Notes under the pieces: generated by a model | Told to the model about the DNA's origin: nothing | The model's database searches: none | What the model saw: only the letters and a program-made list of their open reading frames with translations | Translations under genes and position numbers: made by a program | Part shown: positions 54,481-64,000 of the stretch, in pieces | How positions within the stretch are numbered: position 1 is the first letter of the stretch | How the letters are laid out: each line of letters begins with the position of its first letter | NCBI GenBank assembly: GCA_026874595.1 | Contig: CM049311.1 | Coordinates: 53,759,676 to 53,823,675, forward strand | Source of the DNA: Sipunculus nudus | Taxonomy: Eukaryota; Annelida; Sipuncula; Golfingiida; Sipunculidae | Length of the DNA: 64,000 nucleotides | Reading direction: 5' to 3'

Positions 54481-57400
54481 AGTGCCATTATCTGCTGCAG
54501 GCTTTTTGCGTCTCTTGGTGTTGCATTTACTGCTGCATCTTTTGGATCATATGAGAATATCTGTTGAGATTTCATCAGGCTTTGATAATTCTACATTTTT
54601 TTTTTACTGAGCCAGTCTTTTGTGGAGAAGCAAAGCCAAGTTGACATGTTAAAATCTGTACTGCCAAGAGGAGATACCCTTAATATACAATTAAGATACT
54701 TTTCTCTGCTAGCCCAAAAAATTGAAAGTAAATGATTAATTCACAGATTTTATAGGCATTTCATCCCTCAATGTTTTGATCAGCCGTAAGGTCTGTGGCT
54801 TCTCCCAATGCAGACTTACTAAATCTTTGAAAAGGGAATTTTTAGAATTAATTTTTAGATCCAGATACTTTAACAGTGGATTTAGACTATATTTAGTTGC
54901 TTTATTTTCCAAAAGTCAAAAAGAATTCAAACGTAGACCAGGATGTTGGTAAATAGTGTAGACCATCTTCACTGCCTTTCTGCTGAGGAGGAACCAACTT
55001 TCTCTCTAAATGATTTGTTACTTTTCTTCTGACTTTTTTACTTTGAACAGAAACCATTTATTTTTTCTTTTGCTTACAAAAGTTTCTCTAGTATTATTAA
55101 TAATAACATTTTCCAGTAGCTGATTTGAATATTTATAAAATATGGCCAGTGGGTGACATGGCCTATTGAATGAAGGAACCAAATACAAAGAATTATGCAG
55201 TTTTACTGCACCTTCTGTGGTTTTCTATGTACAGGGCTGGAATTATTAGGGTAAATCTCAGAGGTTCTCTTAAAATGTCACCATTTTGCTTTTGTGGCAG
55301 AGATGGGGATCAAAACAGTGACCTTCAGCTCTGAAGTTTACTGCGGTAACCCTGAAACTATATCTGACCCGTTTAATCTGAAGATCTGAATCTTTTCTAG
55401 ATATCCCTTTTGATTTCCAATGGAAAATTTTAAAGTTCATTTCATCTCAAAGGGTACAAATATGTACTTTTTAAAATAAAATATTTTCCTATAATTTTCA
55501 TCTTTATTTTCTCTATTAATATGCCACAATGTTTAATTTTTGTTCCTTGCATTGATGACACAGTAAATGAAATTTTTCGGCAAAGATCTGGCTTTTAAAG
55601 TCTTTGTGGATGTATCAGGGTTCCTAATTCTGAAGTACATTCAATTCTGCATGAATTGCTGAGACAGAAACTTCAAAGCCAAAGAAAGACAGTTTGCAAT
55701 AATTAAATGATAGTCCCCAGGGAGAGGTTACTACAGTTAGGAAGTATTCCTTTCATTGGAATTCTTGTGTTGGTTCTGATAATATCCGGAGTACAAAACT
55801 GAACAGCTGCGCAATCAATTGACAAGAATTCTATCAGGCGTATGATGATTTTCCATAGATTCAAAGAATGATATAAACAAGGTTAAATCAGGATACAAAA
55901 CAACTGTGTGACTACAGTAATTTCCAGGAGACAGAGAACCCTGATGTACGAGATGGCGATGACATGCCCGACCTGCAGAGCAGGTGACGAGACCATCAAT
56001 ATATCAGCCAGTAATACTGGCTGCAGGTCAACAGCCAGGTGTCATCAGTATCCTAAATCAATATTGTAATGTGAAGATCTGCAAACCCACACTATTCAAA
56101 GTTAACTCTAAATACTGTTTTCTGTATTTCCTGCCAAATAAAGTGGAAATAATGGTAAATTATATGTAAAGCTGAATAAAAGTGTGTGTGGGATTTATAT
56201 TCTAATCAACAGATATTCACGGACCATAATTATTGGTAACTGAAAACAAGCAAATGATATCATCTTTATAAAATAACATAAAATCCCCATTCATGAAGAT
56301 GTATATACCATCTAAACCTGAATTATTATTAAGTTATATTCATTATATTAAGCATATGTCTCTTTTATGGGTTCAGCATAAAAAGTTCAGAATTTAAAAT
56401 ATGTAGCTTGCTTTTTTTTTCTGTGACTTCAATTATTTTAAGAGCAGGCCCATGGCCTGTTAAGGCACTACTGAATGAGGATAAAGGAATGATACATAGA
56501 GGATGGTTTTTTTTAATCATTCTGGATTTCACTCTTTTCAGCACAACCATGCTGAAACCACAGTATTGCTTAATGTTCAGTCTGCATATCTGATCAACAC
56601 AAGCAGTGACTCACTGTCATCTAATTATCGGACAGAACATGATAAGTATAGCTCTTAATTTAGTAATATTTTTCATGGTTTATTCATTTATTTATTTATT
56701 TATGAATGTGAATCACTGAAGAAAATGATCCTACTGCTTCCCCTTATCACTGGTGAGTAGGGGTTCAATCATTTAAGGAAAGAGTGTGAGGAACCAAGTG
56801 GTATCCCATTGGCAGAATTATGAAGTCATGTTGTCCACTCAAGTTGGAAGTTTTTTGTAGAAAAAAGGCCAAAATACCATGATTCTTAACTAATACATAA
56901 TGAAACATCATGGAAAAAATTTAAAGCTATGCATTATATTAAATTTATATTTCCATATATCACTTGGTGATAATTATATACAAGAGTTCAGAAATATACA
57001 TGAAAGAACAGTTGTAGGAATTATAAAAACACTGGTCAAACAGCTGACATGAGCTATACAAGAATAAAGCACCATGTAGAATAAAGTAATAATTGACAGA
57101 AGTTTAAATAAACTTTACCTAAATGCGTTTTTTAATTAGTCACAGAGATTCTGTCAATTCTTGGAATTCTGGAGCATTTTCATAAAACCCAATACATTAA
57201 AGAGAATCAGCAGTGGACAGAAACACTTAGTTTTATTATACCATTACTTCAATTGTGAGAGACTTACAGGGCTCCAATTTCAAGTCCTCACAAGGTAGCT
57301 CTCTGTGAACTCACATGAATTGCTTTACCAAAATGGAATTGCTAGCTCAGGTGTCACAATGTTTCCACAGCTCTTTCATTCATTACACAAAATTGTCCTT

Positions 57401-59084
57401 AAATGATAATTTTTTTTCTCTCTCTCTTTGGCAAAGAGAGCTATTCATAGTAAAGGGAAAGTAAACAGTCCCAGGGAGAAGCTACAAAGTCCAGGGGTTT
57501 AAGGAAATGTGTTGGTGTCAGCAGTGGGATGCCGGTGGTAAAAACGGACCAGGGCAAACCAAGAGGACAACCATCCATACAGGCTCCTTGTATCTGCCAC
57601 AAAGTGGGACAGATGTAGGTTGCCCTGGCAACAAGGACAATAGGGAACTCTTGAAAATAATTGGTCAATTACTATGCTGCAGCAGAGCTGGTCCTGAAGT
57701 ACCTCGGTTTTTAGCTATTTTATCAACAGTAAATAATAGAGGTGCGTAATCAATAGAGGCTGAGTCTCCTGACTACAACTAAAATACCTGATTTCACTAA
57801 CTGCCACACTGCATGTTTTCTTCAAAGCAGTTTCAGCAACTGACAATGGTTAAGAGGTTGATACCAAAATAGATATTCCCTATAATCCTCCATTTTAATT
57901 TGTCATCAGGGATCTGGATGCACTTTACTGAATGATTTTCTTATTTCCTAACTAGCTATCCTCTCTGTCTTTCACCAAAAAGTCACATGCAATGAATAAT
58001 TTCACCTTTCATTGTAATTTGCAAACAGTTCTTTCTATAAATGTCATGTACACAGGCACTTAACGCAAACAAGAGAGGCCCTTTAACTGGTAAATTATAT
58101 CGTACTATTACAAGGACGAATACATAGTAATAACAGGGTGATGACATTCTGCTAAAGACAAATTATAAATCTCTGAAATAAAAATACAGCTCACAATGTT
58201 TCAGTAAATATTCACATAGTAATAATTATGTCTTTTTTTTAAATGGCACAAATCATGTTTTAGGGGTCTATTGTGTCACGAAATACTTCTGAAACATACG
58301 AGCCTCTAGCCCCGATTATACACTGACTGATTGTTACAAATACTACTCACAAATGGCTTCAGAAACAGGTGATGCTGTGATCTTCTTTCACATAAGAAGA
58401 TAAATGGAAGGCCAAACATTAATATAGTGAGTTAAATAATGTACGTAGCAGTGGCAATTGATGGCACAGCTTCCTACAAATTAAGAGCTCAGATCAATTT
58501 TAGATAGTAATCACACAAGTGTGGCTGGCTTGGGAAAAAGTTTGTACTTTAAATAGTCAGCCGACTTCCATGGCTTAAAATATCTTGGAAAGAATTTGCA
58601 TCTTTACACAATGTTAGGAAGTACCTATTTTATTTAAGTAGGGTGGTTATCAATTTTAGGTTTTTGTCATGTCTTTACCACTCTTTGATTATACAATGTG
58701 TAGTTATATATTGGTAGTTGCTTTTGTATAGGTGGTCAATTATAATGGTACCATAAGAAAAAGGTAGGACTAAGTAAGGATGGGAAATGTGGAAAAAGTA
58801 GGACCACAGTGGGAAAACTGAAGGAAAAAGTAGGACTTAAACTACACACATTTCATATTATTCAAGCTCATTCTACATAAATGAATGTGAAATAAAGTGA
58901 TATTAATGAGAATATTTTTATATGGTGCCTAGTTTATACCTGCATTTTGTGATCACATGGTACCTCAAATTACTGTTTAAGTGCCCAAAACTGTTTACTT
59001 ATGTCAATTTAAAATCAATTCATTGAAATGGAATCTCACAAAGAAAAAAACAAAAAAGTAGGACAATGTACTCATCTTGAAGAA
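54481..59084. other. Long stretch without recognised feature
   Basis: 4.6 kb of AT-rich, mostly unique-looking sequence with a short TTTA run near 56690 and a pyrimidine tract near 57414. A slightly GC-richer patch at 57450-57750 has short open frames on both strands, without any recognised similarity. No tomosyn exon found. Confidence 0.4.
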
Positions 59085-61700
59085 ACAAGGGACCCATGGG
59101 TCACAGCGCTCAGCTGTTATATATGATAAAAAATATTATTTGGGAATGAGGCACATGCTGGTTTTGTGTGGTAATAAATATAAGCTTTATTATGAGTTGT
59201 TGGTGTTTAGCTTATGTATGATTTTGATAGTATCTTTGGAGACAGGGAAGAGGATTGATTTAAATTATTTTATCAACAAATGGAGTGCTATTGTCACACA
59301 GATTTTGACTTGGCCATAAAAATTATAAGCAGCACATACAGTAAAAGAGTTTAACTATTTAATAAAATTTAATAACAAATATTGTGCCAATAAAATTTTT
59401 ATTAAAAAAAATAAGAAAATCATATGATTTTTTAAAATAAAATATAACTGAAATGATTAATAAAATAATATTATAGAATATATTCATGAATGCATTCATG
59501 AAAAAAATTTGAAAGTATCTGCACTGGTATTCAAATACTTTCATTTTTACCTGAATTCCCATTCTTATGCAATGAAATTTTTAATGCAGTACATATTCAT
59601 ATACGTATTCAAATACATTTGCAAAGCATTCACACCATGTCTAGTATTTATTCAGTTTTAGCCAAACAATGATGTTGAGAATCCAGAATATACAAAATTC
59701 ACAAATTTAAATAATGATCATAAGTACCTGGTTTTATGGCTTTTATTTATATTTAAAAAAAAATAAATGTAATATATTCACTTTGGACTACTTTCACATC
59801 AATCTACACACTAGACACACTAGACACAGTAGGAATCTAGATTATCAACTGCATCTTTGTCAATCATTAATTTCCTTCATATGATCCCTAATGATTAGTA
59901 ATGAATAATATGATTTATTTTTTTATCATTAAAATTTCACTGAAAAATACCATAGGTGACTGCATGGTGTTATTTGGAATAACATTGACATTGACATTCT
60001 ATCCATCCATACAAGATTCTTACATCATTAGTAACTGCAAGTTAATTTTCTGTTACTCATCAACTAACAAATTCTTTTCCTATTAATTTTCCTTTAATTT
60101 GTTATTAAAAACCAATAAATTTTATTAATTTATTGTTTATTGTTATGTTGTTTTTCAAAACAACTACTAGATGAGTTGGGTTGGACACCTTGATGAACTG
60201 TGGCTGGCCATAAGCTGCCTGGCTGCCCTAGTGTATGCCTCGCCTCAAGCGTGCATAATTTGATGAAAGGTCAACAAGGTCAACATACAGGTGACTGAAG
60301 AGTGGCTGGGTAGAGCCTGGGTCTGACATGGTCTCATAAAAACATTAATAAAAGCTACAATATTTAGCCAATTTCTTTCAGCTTTCTAAACTACAAAGAT
60401 GAAATCCTTATGTGTGCATGATATGAAAATTATATCAACATTGTTCTCAGGAAACAAACGTGCCATGGTCAAAGTTGGGCAAAATTTAAGGTACTAATTT
60501 CATATTTATACTAATAACTTATAAAATTTGAAAAATTCAGAACTAATTTTGGGTATTCAATTGAATCTTGATTAAATAATGTTACATCCCTGACAAAAAA
60601 TCTCTAGCTTCAGCAATCCCCTTGTTAAGGGAGTAAATATAATTCTTGATTTTTTACAAAGTGCATTATGTTTGGGCCCATAACTTAAAACAATTACGCA
60701 ATACTGACATCATTTCTGGCATGTGCATAGAGAATGTATAGTAAAATATGTATATTATATATGATTAAAGTCAGATCAGTGGTTTTGATATTAAGCAGTC
60801 TTAAAGTGTAACAATGGGTTTTTAATGGAAAAATGAAGTTTTTCATTAATATCTCGAAGGAATTAAGTCCTAGTGACCAAATTCTTGGCATGGTAGGGGA
60901 TTTTGGAGACATCTAACTGTATGCAAAATTTAAGGAACTTAGAGCTGAAGCTGGGGAGCTGAGCTCTAGCAAACTGCATAACACTGGCTTGATGTAAACA
61001 ATATGTGACATGGTGCTTGAAAACTTGAATAAAATATACAGTTTTTTATCAACTGGTTTCAATATTTTGGTGTTAACAGTTGAAATGCTAACAAAAACAT
61101 GCTTTGAAAATTAAATCCACAGCAGTTACAGGAAAAAAACATGCCATGGTCGAAGTTTGGCAAAATTAAGGTACCAATTTTTTATTTTTGCTAATATTTT
61201 AAAAAATGTAAAAGATTTTGATCTAATTTTGGGTATCCAATTTAATCTTAATTAATAAAAATTATATTACTGAAAAAAAGTTCTTAGCTTTAACAAGTTT
61301 TGTGTTAAGTGATCAAATTTCTTTTCTGATTATTAACAAAATGCATCATGTTTGGGCCATAACTTTTTTTAAATTATATAATACAGACCTAATTTCTGGC
61401 ATGTACATAGGAAACTATATACAGGATTATTTATCGTAAATATGAGGAAAAACAGATGAATGGTTTTGATATCAGGCAGTCATGAAGTGGGAACATAGGT
61501 TTTTAATAAAAAAATTGAGGTTTTTCCTTAATTTCTCAAAGGAACAAAGTCGCAAAGACCCAGTTTTCAGCTTGGTAGGAGATCTTAGGTCTTACGGTTT
61601 CAAAACGTGACACATCTACGGACAGACCGACAGATGGATCGACGACAGACAATGGAACATAACTATGGCTCAGATGACTTATAGTCAGCTGAGCTAAAAA
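59085..61700 (+). mobile_element. M-family element copy M3, complete, 2.6 kb (second interior type)
   Basis: Header GGGACCCATGGGTCAC and AGCGCTCAGCTG at the left; tail CAGATGACTTATAGTCAGCT and GAGCTAAAAA at the right. The interior is parallel to M4, with two diverged terminal modules (near 60370 and 61080). Confidence 0.8.
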
Positions 61701-61879
61701 TTGACCTTGGCTGGCCAATTTTTCGGTTTGACCTTGAAAATGATCTTCAAATTCAAAATTTTAGGTGGCATCCACCCGTACCTTTTTCTTCACTCTATTG
61801 CTGATTGATCTAGCATGGATGCCTGCTATAAACAAGCAATGCCCTTTAAAGTGAAAATAAATCAACTTTGGCTGGCCCA

Positions 61880-62695
61880 CTATAATATGACACTGATGAT
61901 GATAGTGTTGTTGGCTTTGTGTTCTCAAGGGGTTACCATAATGTGAAGCTGATGATGATATTGGTGTTGGCTCTATGTTCTCCAGGTTACCATAATGTGA
62001 CACTGATGATGATACTGCTGATGGTTCTTTGTTCTCAAGGGTTACCATAATGTGAAACTGATGATGATACTTGTGTTAGCTCATGTGTTCTCAAGGGTTA
62101 GCATAATGTGATGCAGATGATGATAATGGTGTTGGCTCTGTGTTCTCAAGGGTTAGCATAATGTGACATTGATGATGATACTGGTGTCTGCTCTGTGTTC
62201 TCAAGGGTTACCATAATGTGAAGCTGATGGTGATACTTGTGATGGCTCTATGTTCTCAGGGGTTACCATAATGTGACGCTGATGATGATACTTGTGTTGG
62301 CTCTGTGTTCTCAAGGGTTACCATAATGTGAAGCTGATGATGATACTGGTGTTGGCTCTGTGTTCTCAAGGGTTACCATAATGTGACACTGATGATGGCT
62401 CTGTGTTCTCAAGAGTTACCATAATGTGACGCTGATGATGATAATTGTGTTAGCTTGTGTTCTCAAAGGTTACCATAATGTGACGCTGATGATGTTACTG
62501 GTGTTGGCTCTGTGTTTCAAAGGGTTACCATAATGTGACGCTGATGATGATACTTGAGTTGGCTCTGTGTTCTCAAGGGTTACCATAATGTGACGCTGAT
62601 GATGATACTTGTGTTGGCTCTGTGTTCTCAAAGGTTACCATAATGTGACGCTGATGATGACACTTGTGTTGGCTCTGTGTTCTCAAGGGTTAGCA
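61880..62695. repeat. 55-bp minisatellite, about 15 copies
   Basis: The unit is marked by GGGTTACCATAATGTGACGC and GATGATGATAC, followed by TTGGCTCTGTGTTCTCAAG. Units vary in length by short deletions. The right end meets the truncated LINE. Confidence 0.95.
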
Positions 62696-62699
62696 AGTT

Positions 62700-64000
62700 A
62701 AGCTGATGACAGCTCGGTATAAGATTTCAATAACTCTGTTTATGCAATGGGGCTGGATCAGCATGTAAATTTTAGTACTTGTGTGAATGGGAACTTTTTG
62801 GACTTGGTTATGAATGAGGCTGTTCAGGGCGTGGAGGTATTAAGGTGTGAACCTGGACCGTATATTTCGGATCATTGTGTAGTTTAAGTAGTTATTAATG
62901 TGAACAAAGAAACCATAGTAAGTAAAACCAAATCCTTCAGAAATTTTAAAGCAATTGATCAAGCCGTATTTGCAAATGATTTGGGAAAGATTTCAATTAA
63001 GTGTGACAATGTGAATGACTTTACCAATATCTTTGAAAATGAAATCAGTAAAGTCCTGGATGATCATGCACCATTGGTAGACAAAACATGTATATGCAGA
63101 ACACCAAAACCATGGTTTAATGAAGACATACTTCACCTCAAGCGCGTTGTCCGCAGGAGGGAGTGTATTTGGAAAAGGTACCAGCAGGACCATCAGTATG
63201 CAGCCTTTAAAGCAGCTCGAAATAAATACATCTATGAAATTAATCGCGAAAAGAGGTCAACTTTAAGTCAAAAGGTAATTAGTGCCAAAGGTAATACTAA
63301 AAAACTTTATCACCTGGTATCAGAATTGTCTGGAACAAAATCTGAAAATCCAATGCCAAATGGTCAAGGGGAAAAAGCCCTAACTGAAAAGTTCGCCGAT
63401 CATTTCATGGACAAAATTAAAACAATATGCGAATCACTCAAGACTTTTCCAAAATATGAACCTTGTATGAAAAACGTTCCATCTTTTGACCGATTTCAAG
63501 AGTTTACCCAAGATGATATTAGATCAGTAATAAGCGAACTTAACACCAAATCATGTGAGATAGACATACTGCCCACAAGTGTTCTTAAAATGTATTTGGA
63601 TCAGCTCTTACCAGCTATTACAAAGTTAGTTAATTTGTCTTTGCAACAAGGGGTGTTCCCTGAAAAATGGAAAGAGGCTATCATACGACCCCTCTTAAAG
63701 AAAACTGGATTAGACTTGGAATGTGTAAACTACAGGCCGGTTAGTAATTTAACATTCTTATCAAAAGTGATTGAAAAAGCTGTTTTATTTAGATTGAATC
63801 AGCATTGTGATAGATACAGTCTACTGCCAAGGAATCAGTCGGCATATAGGCGCTTTCATTCTTGTGAGTCGGCGTTACTGAGGCTGGTGAATGATTTACT
63901 TGATGGAATGGAGCAGCAGCAGGTCACTGCTCTTATTGCAATTGACCTAAGCGCCGCCTTTGATACAGTTGACCACGATATTCTTCTGGATGTGCTTCAT
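62700..64000 (+). pseudogene. CR1/jockey-type LINE, 5'-truncated ORF2 (endonuclease tail plus reverse transcriptase), runs off window
   Basis: Non-LTR retrotransposons copy themselves through an ORF2 with an APE endonuclease and a reverse transcriptase. The copy begins inside the endonuclease end (GLDQHVNFS, then GNFLDLVMNEA and GPYISDHC). An in-frame TAA at 62885-62887 follows; from 62888 the frame is open for 371 codons to the window end. Reverse transcriptase landmarks are YRPVSNLTFLSKVIEKAV, NQSAYRRFHSCESALL, and AIDLSAAFDTVDHDILL (the block with the first catalytic Asp). The YADD box lies beyond 64000. The early stop and missing 5' part make it an inactive copy; the exact clade is uncertain. 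Confidence 0.85.

Noticed and set aside
57441-57749. Overlapping open frames on both strands in a GC-richer patch
   Set aside because: Short, no recognisable family, no splice-site pair that fits tomosyn phases.
63000-63193. Minus-strand frame of 66 codons
   Set aside because: It is antisense to the clear LINE reverse transcriptase frame.

Overview
The window is eukaryotic and AT-rich: one protein-coding gene is cut into short exons by GT-AG introns that are packed with interspersed and tandem repeats. The organism is an animal. The repeat vocabulary (elements with GACGGACGG tails ending AGCTGAGCTAAAAA, and elements headed by GGGACCCATGGGTCAC) resembles what I know from mollusc genomes, bivalves especially. 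That assignment is an inference and was not tested.

The only host gene I can support is on the minus strand: tomosyn (syntaxin-binding protein 5 family, the single-copy invertebrate relative of STXBP5 and STXBP5L). Fifteen consecutive internal exons lie between 50252 and 1210. Every junction is GT-AG, all phases agree, and the joined exons give 593 codons without a stop that align without gaps to the vertebrate proteins, from about residue 110 to the variable linker after the SPTSDQ motif. The first exons lie above 64000 or were not recognised. The C-terminal exons with the R-SNARE motif lie left of position 1.

Layout: 1-3040 holds exons 15 to 13. 3041-12033 is a 9 kb intron filled by a nested mobile element. 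12034-17878 holds exons 12 to 9 and a 3.7 kb array of 38-bp repeats. 17879-25994 holds exon 8, two mobile elements and a 58-bp array. 25995-34916 holds exons 7 to 2, with more arrays and small DNA transposons. 34917-50151 is a 15 kb intron made largely of four or five repeat elements. 50152-50252 is exon 1 of the window. 50253-64000 is intron or upstream sequence with a tRNA-derived SINE, a full repeat element, a 55-bp minisatellite and a LINE reverse transcriptase fragment that runs off the end.

The most unusual signal is that several exons of this gene have tandem arrays growing from their 5' splice sites. The 38-bp unit next to exon 11 consists of the last 19 exon bases plus the first 19 intron bases, so each of roughly 60 well-kept copies carries a GTAAGT donor. 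The last 32 bases of exon 5 plus its donor are copied three times downstream. A 58-bp array starts exactly at the donor of exon 7 and carries GTAAGT in most units. A fourth array starts about 60 bp after the donor of exon 6.

Two non-autonomous repeat superfamilies dominate the introns. One (called M here) has constant ends and exchangeable interiors. The other (A and E) has a tandem core built around the palindrome GGTGGCGCCACC, whose variants are almost all changes at the central CpG.
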